Shown here piece after piece: positions 1-12,300 of a stretch of 34,446 bases of DNA. The translations under genes were made by a program, and so were the position numbers. Every line of letters starts with the position of its first letter. Positions within the stretch are counted from its first letter, which is position 1. The notes beneath the pieces were generated by a model. That model was not told where the DNA came from. It saw only the letters and a program-made list of their open reading frames with translations, and searched no databases. Origin of the DNA: Zygnema cylindricum (taxonomy: Eukaryota > Streptophyta > Zygnematophyceae > Zygnematales > Zygnemataceae); assembly GCA_037447655.1 (NCBI GenBank), contig JBBHKE010001414.1:90001-124446 (forward strand), written 5' to 3'.

Positions 1-382
1 TTCGGCAGTACAAATTGCTTTTGTGATGTAGATTGCTAACAAGCGTTTATTTTTGTTGATGTGCTCGACTGCAGGTTGCTGAACAATGCCTTTGTATATC
101 CATCGAGGTAAGGACATAGTGATATCTCTCATCTCTCGTTCTTTAACGTGCCTCTCTCTTGCTTGTCTGTTACTTTATTTACCATAGAAGTAACCAGTGC
201 TTGCCTCTTCTTTACAACCTGGAAAAATGATATGGGTGCTTTTGTGAAGCTAGAGTTGTTAATACACTTTGTGCAATGTAGGTCTTGTTTTTTTTTTGTT
301 TTTCTTTATTGTTTTTTGTCTGGCTCAACAGATTTGAAGTTTGATCTGATTACCGATATGTGGGGATGAGTTGGCCAGGCAG
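1..382 (+). other. Upstream intron sequence of the SUMO protease gene; earlier exon not resolved
   Basis: All three plus-strand frames carry stops between about 335 and 369, so coding sequence begins only after this, at 371 or 383. A small exon at about 75-117 (after GCAG, before GTAAGG) is possible but has no recognisable protein signal. The rest looks like T-rich intron. Confidence 0.4.
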
Positions 383-3300
383 GATATTGACCAGGTGGAA
401 GTTAGTGGTACTGATCTTCAATGCCTTGATCCATTTGAATACCTAAATGACACCATCATTTATTTCTATATAAAGTAAGCTGACGGCTTTTCTTTAACCT
501 TTGTGCATTAGGCAGTAATTGTTAGAGTCAACATATTCACGTTATTTTAGAGTTTTTAGAAGTCGAGGTGCGTAATTACTTTTCTCCTTCCTTTGCACTG
601 CGATTTTAGTTTGGGAGAATAGAAACAGTTTGGTTACCAACAAAAATTGCCCTGTCAAATTTTGCAGATTTTTGTGAGCTTGTCTTCCTGTTATGTATTA
701 GAATTTTAAAGGGTCCTCTTCTTTTTTTTGCAATGATATATTTGCTTTTGATGCACCCTGCTTAATACGGTGTTTTATTAGAACGGTGGTCGTGCCGTCG
801 TTGATCTTAACAGAAACTGGATTTAACTTAGGTTGCACGTTTCTCTCTCATTACCGTTTTGTGAAGCTGGGTCAGGTTTTGGTTGATTTTATTTTTCAGT
901 GTTCTTGGGGTAATTTATGGATTATCCTTATTGTATATATCCTTATCTATATTTTGGCCCCTTCTTCTGATTTGTTAACATTTTTTGGCGGCTCTTCCAA
1001 TTTTTCACTGGGCTAGATATATCCAGAATTCACTTGAAGAAGGCAGACGGGCCAGATTTTTCTTCTGCAACAGTTTCTTTTACAAGAGGCTCTCATTTGT
1101 CTTTATGGTCAGTCAATGAATATGTCTTCCTTGCCTTTGCATATCCCTTCTGCTGAATTGTAAAACCTTGAAACGTTGAAACGCTGAAACTTCTGCCTGT
1201 TCCTTCCATTGTAATTGACACAGTATAACAGGATTCTTGTCAGCTTCAGGTAATTGATTGAGATGAATGCTGTAGCTTACATTTTTGTTTTGAAGAAGAG
1301 GACAGTAGTAACGCTGTCTCTATCAGCATCTTGTGTCAGAGTGTTGCCGATTATCTATTCATTAAAAGGCTAGCCTTTGCATACTTGTGATTGAAACAAG
1401 TCTTTGTGATCCTGACACATTTGTGCAAGATGAAGACACCAACGAAGTTTTTGTTGCTAACGTTGTTGGTTTATATGTCATTGTTAGCTAACAAGTTCAG
1501 TATGTTGTATATACGTCTCAGTTGTTTCAAGCTTGTATGCCAAGTTTGGCTCTAGCAAAGAATATGGAAGTTACTTGTGTATGGTTAGAATTCGGTTGTA
1601 GAACTAGGGGACGTGTGCTTCCTGGACCTCTTGAAAGTGGTTAATCTTGAAAACGCTGCAAAATTTTTAAGTAACCCTCTGTTCAACTGTAATGGCAAAA
1701 CTAGCAGTTATCGTCTGTGAGGTCCCAGTAGGCTGGTTTGTAATTTTGCCATGGAGTGGACCGTTCCACCAATAGAGTGTTTTTGCAGTTGATTGCAGAA
1801 GAGGAAGGATGAAAGCAAGAACAAGATGGGATCTCTTTCAAAGTTGAGGAAATGGACTCGAGGCGATAACATATTTCAGAAGTCATACATGATTATTCCT
1901 ATCCATGACAGGTAGATGAAGCGCCATTTCTTGTTGTGTATTAAGCTCTGTCAATGAGACCAGGAAACCTTTTATGAAGGATAGTAATAAGAAATATGAA
2001 GTTGGCAATACAATCTTCGTGTTAAATTTTGCCCTCTCGTGTCTGACTTGCATCTGCATACATTTTCCAATACTGTATCTCCTGAATGTCTGGCGTGCTT
2101 GTATTTCCATACTAGTCGCTGCAGAACCTCTGACGTGAGCACTTGTGGCTGTTGTGTTGTTTTAGGCATCATTGGAGTCTTGCGATCATCTGTTTTCCTC
2201 CTCGAGATGAGCGAGTGGGTCCCAAAAAGTTGGTGGCATCTGTTCTTCACTTGGACTCCTTGAAAGTCAGTGGCCACAGCAGTCCGCATATCTTCCGTGT
2301 CTTGCGCAGGTACTATTTCTTTGTTCTTGTGTAATGTTGTAGCTTAGAAATTGTAAGGCCTAGCTCAAAAGGTTGGCAGTTCTATTTTTATTTTTTATTT
2401 TTTACACGTTAACATTTTTTTTCTGTTGTTGCCAGATAGATGGTAGGTTGTTGAGGGAAGTACTAAAAAGTTGACATTCCGACTATTGGCAGTTGTGTCG
2501 TAAAATTTTGCTGAGAAGTTGGTCAATAGGCAGTAATGGACAACCGTGTTATCTGGTTTCGACCTTGAAACTATCTCTATACTTGTTTATTCATATCTTC
2601 CCCCTTTTTCTTTTGATTTTTTAACATGATATTTGTTTGGTTTCCCTGTTGCAGTTACCTAGCAGCTGAATTGGAACACGAGGTTCAGCAGAGTCCAAAT
2701 AAGTTGGCAACATCTTTTGGATCCCGTGTAAATTTTGCGTCTCGGGTTCCTGTACAACGAGTCCAGGTATTGCTTCTTGTCAAATTTCTGGATGTATCAG
2801 CTTTCTCCCGGAATCTTTGTTTCACTTGATCAACGTAACTTCAGCTGTCTAATAGACTTTGAACGTGGGTAATCATCTTTTATTGGGTATGGTTTTTTCT
2901 TATTTTCGCTGAAGCATTTGACAACGAAAGGAATCAATACAACATTTATACCTGATTTTTAAAGTGGCAGAAAATTTTGTCACGTCTTGGTTATGTATGT
3001 CTCCAGGTACCGTTACAACTGAATGAGTTTGACTGTGGATGCTACTTGCTCCACTATGTGCAACTATTTTGTAAAACAGCTCCAGAAAGCTTCTGCCTTG
3101 GAGATGACTGCAGTCCAAACATGGTGAGACAAATAAACTCGAGACAAATAAGAAAGCCAAAATTTTGGATGCTTTTGTTGACTCTGTTTAAAGTTTTTAT
3201 CCGAAAGCTCTATGCTGTCGATAAGAAATTCCCAATTGTGATGTCTGTGTATTTTGTTAGTTCTCCGAATTGGCAATGGAACACTTGTGATAAGCTGCAC

Positions 3301-4945
3301 TTTTTAGAATCTATACATGTTTGAGTTACACAATGTAAAGATGAAGGAGAATAGGGAAGCCATGTTCCAGATTTACATTTAGGATTCTGCAGTGAAAATC
3401 AGTGAACAAGGGTGAACTTTCATAGGAGGAGGATCCAAGTCTCTGGAACTAGGCCCTGTCTTCTGACTTATCAAGCAAGGCTTTCTCGTGGAACGAAAAA
3501 AATTGACTCGCTAAATTTTTATCCTTTTGGGGTGTAACATTTTTTTGTTTCTCCAATTTGCATATTTGCTGCATAGGTTTAACGTGCGAAAACAATTAGA
3601 AACGTTATATATTGTTATGTGTAATATACGAGATATTCTTGTATGATGCGTGTTCTATACTCGGTTACAACATTTAACGTTTCCAATTGTTTTTGCACAT
3701 TAGATCTATGATTTGACGCACTTCTTGTGCTTATCTATTATTGTTACTCACTGGGTGGTGAGTCAAAACTGATATGTCAACCAACGATATCATCGATTAT
3801 TGACCCCCTGTCCAATTAACCGATAACATCAGCGGCTGATGGTCATTCATTACTGCTTTTTGGTTGTCGATAATCAATAGTAATCACAGTATTAATTATC
3901 TTCTGAAATTATTTTATAATTGAAAATATCAATGATGTCTTATCTTCAACGGCCGTGTGGCAAAACTGTAACTACCCAAAAGGCGACAAAGCTATGACTA
4001 CAACCCCCCAGAAGGACATGAACTCATGGCAAGGGACAAAACCCACTAAGATTATTAAAAATATTAATGCTTTAATATCGTTTTTTGGTGGATATTATGT
4101 ATCGCGACTTACTATGTGTTGTCCAATATATGTTTTATCTTTAGGTCCAGAAAAAACCGACTGTCAGATATGGATAGAAGGGCTGATGAGCAACACCACT
4201 TCTTATGCTTTGATTTGTTCTATTCTGCACTGATTTGGACTAATGCCTCTGACCATTTACACTAATTCTGTGTTGATTTATCTGATTGATGTTAACAATT
4301 TTTTTTTTCCAGTTGGCTACTTACAATGTGCCAAATATGATTTTTTTCAAAATAAGCTGTGATGTTCAAATTTCTTAGTCTGTAAATTTATTCCCCAGAA
4401 AATTGCAATGTTGAATGCGTTTGGCGTCTTTTCATTACACTGGAATGCGCTGGAGAGAGAGTCCATCAAACTGACTTTGAGGTCAGATTTGATAGCAATT
4501 TACATAGTATATATGACATGACATGTCTCCCTTTCTCGAATAACTTCCATGGCAATTTAAATACAAAATCACAGTTGTATCTCCAGGTATGTAGACATTT
4601 ATGTCTTCTACTCACTTCTGTTGTGGTTTTTCTGTGGTATTTTTTCACCAGTTTGGGCGAGATTGGTTTCCTTCGGAGGAGCCTTCCAGATTGCGCGAAG
4701 AAATTCGAGATCTAGTGGAAATGATGTTAAATGATGGTGGACCAAAGGCATTCTCTGTATCGTCAAATTTTCATGGTGAGGAGACTGTCTCTTTGTCATC
4801 TCATCCTGAAACTCCAAAGGTTACTTCAATATTTGAAGGCCAACCAGAAAATAAAGCTATGGTGGATGACGGCGGGCCAAAATCATTCTCTTCATCATTA
4901 CATTTTCCGGAGACTATCTCGCTGTCATCTCCTAAGACACCATAG
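383..4945 (+). CDS. Ulp1/SENP-family SUMO-specific cysteine protease (C48), 3' part, seven exons
   Basis: Ulp/SENP proteases remove SUMO from proteins or mature its precursor. Exons read: 383-474 (the acceptor could be 371), 1017-1107, 1799-1911, 2166-2309, 2655-2766, 3007-3123, 4652-4945; all junctions are GT-AG and phase-consistent, giving 320 residues and a TAG stop. Family landmarks in order: LNDTIIYFYIK (exon 1), RFFFCNSFFYKRL, RKWTRGDNIFQKSYMIIPIH, catalytic His in HHWSL (2170-2172), catalytic Asp in HLDSL (2254-2256), oxyanion Gln (3016-3018) and nucleophile Cys in NEFDCG (3034-3036), then GRDWFPSEEPSRLR. The triad is intact, so the enzyme should be active. Upstream exons lie beyond the left edge. 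By eye it is nearest to plant ULP1c/d (OTS) or ULP2 types; the subfamily is uncertain. The C-terminal tail after the protease fold contains an internal duplication. Confidence 0.9.
3581..3701. repeat. Inverted repeat with 26-bp arms inside the last protease intron
   Basis: The arm 3581-3606 is the reverse complement of 3676-3701 at 23 of 26 positions, with 69 bp between. Weaker pairing continues outward for about 10 bp (CATAGGTTT against CATAGATCT). It lies in the 1.5-kb intron 3124-4651. It resembles a small fold-back element, but no target-site duplication is obvious. Confidence 0.6.
4733..4942 (+). repeat. Duplicated 45-codon unit in the C-terminal tail of the SUMO protease
   Basis: The tail contains two related blocks 135 bp apart, starting near 4733 and 4868. 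Each opens with a DGGPK motif, continues with a Ser-rich FS-S stretch and F-ET, and ends in SLSS followed by a Thr-Pro. The first block has a few extra residues. The unit lies after the C48 fold and looks disordered. Confidence 0.65.
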
Positions 4946-4986
4946 GCTGAAGGTCTATGATGCTAGATAACGCTAAAAAATGCAAA

Positions 4987-4992
4987 AATAAA
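4987..4992 (+). promoter_or_regulatory. Candidate polyadenylation signal of the SUMO protease gene
   Basis: AATAAA lies 42 bp after the TAG stop, a usual distance for a 3'-end signal. There is no transcript evidence. Confidence 0.45.
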
Positions 4993-6398
4993 GCTATTCT
5001 AGTTGAAAGATTGTTGAGGAGTTGATCATTCTTTCTATAGGGCTTCACAACCACGCCACCTTGCAATCTACGTATGGGTGTGGTAGCCATGACTTTTTAG
5101 AAGTATTTCATATGCCAAATTTTATTAGTTATTTAGTCGCTGTCATTCTTATTTTGGTATACTTTTTGTTCATGGGTTAGATAGCTCATCACCTCGACGT
5201 TCTCATCACGACATTTTTATGTTAATAACATAATTCTTTTCAGTCTGTTACTAAAATGATCTGTAGACGAGTTGTTCCTCAAAGGGCTAAAGCAAGATGA
5301 AGAATTGTGGTTAACCAATCAACCATTTCAGTACAGTTCTGTTCACCACTGTCCTTGTATTAACTTCCCATTCAAGAGAAAAATATAATTGAGCAGTTTG
5401 CTCTTAAAAAGTTTTGTGGATGTTGGATATAATATATTACACAATTTTACACCGTTTTGTCCTTTTTTTTTGTGCCATGTCCTTCCAGTTTTTAGTGCTA
5501 TACTCATTTGTCCATTTCATAGAAAATGTATGGTTGCAAACACAGCGGGCAGCATCTCATTTAAAGCAAATTCTATTTTTGTTTTGCTTCATCTTTGGCT
5601 GCGGTCTGGTTTTGCAAAGCGAGGAAAATGCACTGAACAAAGATTTGAACAGTGGGGATACATTAACCATAATCATATGATATCAGTGTGAGATTCCACA
5701 CACAACTATGATGAAAGTGACAGTTCTGCCAATCGGATGATGGTATCTATATCTGAACGGTTTTAAAAGTGTTTAGAACCTTCGGAGATAATGGATGAGT
5801 TTATTGAAAAGCACTGTGTCAAAATGAAACATGCAAACTTTCAGAACAGACAACAAACATCATGCAAGTTGTGGGTCATGGTGTTTTAGGCACTTCCCAT
5901 GAACGTGGAAATAGGAACACAAGGAGCCTGTGAAAAGTATTATTTTGCAGACAGATTCCAAAATTTTGCTTTTGGTTCATCAGCATGCGGTCTCATTGGA
6001 ATGGCGATCCGAATGAGCGTTGTACTGGAAAGCGTATTTTGAAAGAAAAGATGAAAAAAAAAACTGAAAAACAGCCTAAATTATATTCAATCTACAGCTC
6101 TTATTATTCACAATGTATTAAACTCTACGCACTCTGCAGGTAATATCATGAACCTGATTTAAAACGCCATCCACCCGTTCTTTGCTAGAGAATATCCTGG
6201 CACATGAAAAACCGTTAACAATACCCCAATTGTTAATAACATAAAAACATTGACCAAACATAACAATGTCTTGAAAATACATGTGGCACATGCAACATTT
6301 TGAAAGACCTAAAAAACCCTATGACTATTTTCTCCCTGTTTTAGCCATTTAGTCGTTTATGCCCCTATGAACTGTATAGAAAAAAATTGCTCCATTTA
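4993..6398. other. Intergenic region between two convergent 3' ends; no gene seen
   Basis: AT-rich DNA between the protease stop and the IPT stop. The longest open frames (about 100 codons near 5389-5691, in two overlapping frames) are hydrophobic and T-rich without family motifs, so I treat them as chance. It should contain both 3' UTRs. Confidence 0.5.
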
Positions 6399-9300
6399 CT
6401 AAAATGCTGTGTCCTTCTTATACCCTGATAAACTACAAAAAAACAAAAAAAACAAAAACAGGAACAAGTACATTTGATTTCGACCTTCAACAACACAAGA
6501 CTTCAAAGAAACAAAGCAAAGCCTCGGCAGAACATACTTGAGCTCTGGTCGATAGGTCTTCATTAACTTTCCCTCTTTGTAACTCCGTTTTTTTGTCGCC
6601 TCTTCGTGGTTCTGAAAAATTTTGTTGTTATCCTCGTGTTCACGGTCATGTCCATAATCCTCAATTATGGCTGTCCCTAGGTCCTCCTGAACCCACCATA
6701 AAACAAACCGGAGAAATGAACAAGAAGGTTAAACCCTAAAAAATAAAAATCCCTGAGAAGAAAAAGAGAGACGCCTAAAATTTTGAAGCTATTGCTGCCT
6801 TTCGTCTCATGTCAATATAGTCGAATGTAAAAAATAAAAAAAGAAGGTCGAAACGGGAAGGCTAGGGCAAATGACAGCTTTTTAAAGTAATCACAAGAAG
6901 TCCCAAATTGGTCACATTAATTAGTAGTCCCTGTTTACCGTATCATTTCACCATTTAAACCAAATATTCTCCGTGCACACTTTTTTGAGTAACACATTCC
7001 AATAGTACCAATGGAAAGATGAGATTCTTACTTTCCAATTGGCGGTCCCTAAACAGAAACTGAATGCGTGCATGGAGAAAAGTCCACATTAGTGCGAAGA
7101 AAACATTAACGCTAATAACGATACACGGTGCACTACAGTCTATACCAATGTGAAATTTGCTACGGTGCCCATCGTTATTTACAGATGAACATTTTTTAGG
7201 CAGTCAAAATACTTTTCTCACGACACAGGCTTTCGGATTTCAATCATGACGTCACGATCGAAGGGTATGATTGCTTGCCTCAGAACAAAAATCCAACAGT
7301 CAATCACAAAGTTAAACAACTTTTGACTGCCCAAAAAATGTTTAACTTTAATAACGATGGGCGGTGTAGCTGCCAAAGCTATTATGACCAAAAAATTACG
7401 CTTTGTCAGCATAGTGTATTCACGTATCCACACTATTTATGTAAATTCAATTCCCAAATTTTAACTTCAACAGAGAAGTTTGGGAATTTCAGGTCCTGTA
7501 AATCTTCATAGATTTTATGCCCCCACGAAAATATGCTACATGTCCACATTTTGTCGGTTCTCTATGAGATTTTTCAGCGGAATGACTCTTTAATTGTTTT
7601 TAAAAATGGCCTATTGTCAAAAGCAGTCTTCATGCCTACCAATTCCCCTTTAATCAACATCAGCCAGGCGGAGGAACAAAATTAGTGTTCTAACTAAGGG
7701 TATTTCGCAACTGAAACGGAGATCCCTTCGTTCCGTGCAACGGTTAACGGACCTGAGAGCACTTTTCATCCCAAACAAAAATTCAACCTAATAGAATCTT
7801 ATTTTGCAACCATGATGACATACGATACCGAAACAAAGGCTACCGGTTTCAATGGCAAAATAACCTTAATGAAAGTTCATCAGAAAGTTCATTAAACGCA
7901 ATCCGGGAATTCATACTAATGCAAAAACATTTTTTTAGAATACTTAGAATACATGCTTAGAATACAAAGTTACAAAGGAGTCACACTCACTGGTTCAGGA
8001 GAAGCATCCAACCAACGGTAAAGTTGCTCGCTTCTGAACCAAACCATTTGTCTCTTTGCGTAATTACTGCACACAGGCGACCAGGAAAAAGATTTTGAAA
8101 AGAGCTCATTTCAGATAACTGTTCCTCGAAAAAATTTCTTTAGATTAACTTGTCATTTTCAGTCATTGAACTTTTCGAAACTTCTTGAACCCAAAGTTCC
8201 GACAATAATTACAACCTTTTCGATTTAGTGATTCAACAAAACAACAAAAATAACAGCCCAAATGCAACAGAAATTTCGGAGAGAAAATGAACAAACGCAT
8301 AAAAAAAGCAAAACGAAATACCCTTTTAAAACGCACCTAAACTGTTGAGCACAAAAGTGTTGGGTAAACATAACTCTTAAAGTTCACAAACAGGAAACAA
8401 TATTGACCATCACTATAAGTGTAAGGAAATTAATAGAATGAAAGCGAAATTAGTATCAACAATACTAATTTAGGGTAGAGAGTCATGGCCGATCTCAGTC
8501 CGCTCTCTTAAATAGTGTTATCAACACTATTTTGTGATTATGATCAGAAAAAGTCGCAACCAAAGAAGTGTTTTTAAAAGTTATAGTGAAGGGCAATGTA
8601 CCGAGAAGCTTGCTGGAAGGTGCTCAAAAACTGCAGAAAGCGATCGGCTGTGGGGTGATCATCTCTCTCACGACACTCTTCAAGATACTCCATTGCCTGT
8701 CCTCCCCTCCCACAGTTAGACACAGATGTGGATCATCATGTTGGTCCTTTGCCCAACATTAAGCAACAGCATTAGCAGCAATCCTTCCTTCAAGAGAGTG
8801 CGCCTCCTTTCTTAAAAGGGCTGTAAATACTTTCTTAAAGAGTGTGTTTCATTTCTTGGGAGAGTACAATACGGGAACTTTAATGCATGACGAGATGCCA
8901 GAAAGATATTTCCCAACTCTTGGCGAAATGGAGTTAACTTCCACGACAACTGCTAATTAAACCAGATCAAAACACCTGTGCACTTTTCTGCATGCAAGAG
9001 ACAGTTTCATTGTTCATTAAAGCTCGTAATTACGATTCAAGCTGCAGAAAGTCCAGTGGGATTACCTGGCGATATCCTATTGCTCGTGATGGAGGGTTGG
9101 AATTTGCAGACACTCCTTTGTCCAATAGGAAGGCAGCTTCTTGCAGGAGGCCATCTAATCATTCAAACAAGGATTAGTCAGGTCAGGACCATTTCAGTGT
9201 TTCCTTCTCTATTTATCGTAGACAATAAAAGAAATTCTTCATTTGCACTTCAGCGCCACATTCTTCATCTAGACAAAACCTTTGTCGATATCCAAAACGC

Positions 9301-12300
9301 TTTACTTTCCACAACATTACACAAAAAAGAAGGCAAGGGAACTGAAAAAACCTGCAACCATATCTTCACAACGCTGGTCAATCCGACGATAAAGATCCAT
9401 CCGCGGTGGACATAGGAAAAAACATCGAAAGTCGTAGTCCAGATTTGAAAAGGGTCCAGAAATAGCTTCTTCTTTACTTGAATTTGAAGCGCTTGATTGA
9501 AATTCTTCTTGAACAGACTCAGAGGCCTGAGTTCTCGGCCAATCGCCGGCAACCACCTCTGTACTTCCCTCTGTTACCAGCCTTTACCAAACATCAGCCA
9601 GAAAAACAAACATTCTCTGACTCTCCCCCTTAACTGAATAACTCTCAAGTCTCAAAAACACATTTTCCAATGTCCTCCAACCATGTGGCTCGCTAATTGC
9701 AGTGTTGAAACAACAGAAGGCCTCAAATCAGCCTCACCAGGTTTTGGAGTTAGAGAATGTTGTCCATTCCCAGAGTAGTTATTTGAAGGAGGTGAGAGAG
9801 CCATTGCAGAAGGTACAACAAATCCCGAACGTGGCCGACCAGACATCTGCATGGCATCCTCACAAAAAACTTAAGAAAAGAACAAAAGAAAAACCTGAAA
9901 AAAAAAGCCTGAAAAGGAAAACAGAAAAGAAAAACTAACAGCAAAAAATATTTTTTAGATTCCCTTGGTAAAATCAACAACAGACGTTTTTGCCTTCGAA
10001 CTTCAGTTTCCCGGTAACCATATCCATTCCAAGAAGAAACTGCAAATCTTTTCTTGAGTCTTATAGTAATAAAGTGAGTCTCATATTAATAATATGGAGA
10101 ATATGAAATTAGAATACATAGAAACTGTGGAACATCAATTTGCCTCCGTAGAGGAGGATACATTTGGGAAAGAGACACATCCATCCGCTAGGTGTTGCAA
10201 TAATACTCTGCACCCGAATGCCTTTCCAACCTCATACAGGATACTTGAATATACTTGAATATACTTGAATATCCTTGAATGTACTTGAATAGTACAGAAT
10301 ACTTGAATGAATGAATGAGACTCGTCGACAAGACTAGAAAGAGTAAAGATTTAGGCACCTGCCTGAACGATCTCCAAAGCTCTCTTCAATCTATACCAAT
10401 CGTTGCGTGACAGCTGTTGGCCTGTAGTGATGTCCCCGACGCAAGTGAGAAGACCGAGAGCTGCTGTCCAAGGGTCTTCTGATCCCTCTATAGCCATTTG
10501 TACCTCCTTTTCCACAGACGCCACAATTTCTGGAGTGGCCCGTGGAGTGTCGGGCTTTCCATACAAAAACCTGCAACATGACAGCGACGCGACATCTGTC
10601 ACGTTTTCCTATCTGTCAGGTCTTTTATCGGAGTCTCCGTAGTAACCCCGTGGGTCCTAATTATGCATATCCACAGAAAATATACATCGTCAACTTCCTG
10701 AATGACTTTTCCAAGTGATTACCTGCAAGGAGGCCATAGTAAAAATGCGTGAATAGCCTGTTTGTTAATATCTTGTGTGCTTATTCCTCAGCCTGCAACA
10801 CATAACCTGGCAGTATAACTTTGATATATTTTTACATAGTTTATTGGACCCTATTATAGCCTTAGATAAGTCAACGAGAGAAAAAACGAGTAACGCAGAA
10901 AGCAGAGTCACGAACGTTTTTTAATTTTGCCAAACCCCGACTTTCCGGAGATCTATTCTGAAATTTCCATTTGAGAAAAGTTTGAGGGATAGATATTTCA
11001 CCATCGCAGGTAGAGTCCAGTCCCTCCAACCACAATAGGAACACGTCCACGGCGAAGCACATCTGCTGTGGCCTCTCGAGCATGTAAAAAAAAGTCTCCC
11101 GCTGTGTACTCTGGAAAATCCCTCCATTCAAATAATGTCATTTGTTCGTTAACAGGAAATACTCTCCCTCTTTCTCCCTCTCTTTCCCTCGCCCTCCCCC
11201 CCTCCCTCCCTTTCTCCCTCCCTCTACCGCTCCCTTCACCTTTCCGCTCCCTTTCCCTCTCCCTTTTCTCTTAAATGTCACTCGCAGACAGTAAGTGCCT
11301 TCTCTTTTTCCTCTCCCGTCACCTTTCCGCTCTCTCTTCTTCTCCTTTTTCCCTTCTTCTTTCCTCCACTCCAAATAGCAGATTGGTCTGTACCTTCAGT
11401 TGGCTCCATGATGTCCAGAAGGTGATGGGGAATGCCCTGTCCAAACAGTTACCCATACAATAAAAATCTTACACATTTCTTTTTGCATTCCTGTTCAGAG
11501 CAATGCATGAATCATGGCGACCTAATCCGACAAACATCTCTCCGTGTTAACACTCTCATCATTCTCTACAGCTCCACCTCTATCCCCAACATAATTGCCT
11601 CACTCGAATGAATACTATATTGCATGAAATATATGCAAACCATTTATAGGTGTGAGGCACAATTTTACTTCCAACCTGACGTTCATTGAGAGGACTTTTG
11701 GCACTCCCAATATCCAATCCACGGTACACCTGCATCATAGAGGAGTTGCAAAAAACTGCTTAACTCTTCTAACATGTTCATCAATCACCTCCATTACACT
11801 GCCTGCCGCTATTAGAGTAAAAGAATTATTAGTGTAAATGTGGAATTAGAATGTATAATACTAACTTAGTGAAGAGAGACGTGGCAGATTGTAGTTCACT
11901 CCCTTAAATAGTGTTGGAAACATTATTTTAGAGTTTTCGGCCAAAAAAAAGTCGCGTACAAACTAGTTTTATTGACGGTAATAGCGATGGGCGGTGTACT
12001 TGCTACCACACTTTTCAGACAAAAATTATCTGAAGAAACTGATTGATGCCTCCCACATCAATTCTTTGACAAAGATATGAAGGGGTTTATTGTGGTGTAA
12101 TTATATACATGCGATTACTGTCGTTACTGGCCAGTAATCGCAGTGATTGTATAGAAGATTGTACGAATCATACACTCTTCTGTGTGAATACTGCAATTGA
12201 GAGTGAGAGAGAGAGGAAGGGAGGGAGGGAGGGAGGGAGGGAGGGAGGGAGGGAGGAAAGGAGGGAGGTTGCGTGTTTGTAATATAGCTGTAAGAGATAT

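Noticed and set aside
5389-5691. 100-codon plus-strand ORF with hydrophobic character.
   Set aside because: T-rich DNA gives Phe/Leu-rich chance frames, a second frame overlaps it, and there is no recognisable domain.
8978-9415. 145-codon plus-strand ORF.
   Set aside because: It lies antisense over IPT exons 6 and 7, which explain the open frame; it shows no motif of its own.
11981-12000. The GATGGGCGGTGTAC motif as a transcription-factor site.
   Set aside because: Its recurrence with an inverted partner at about 205 bp is better explained as a transposon terminus.
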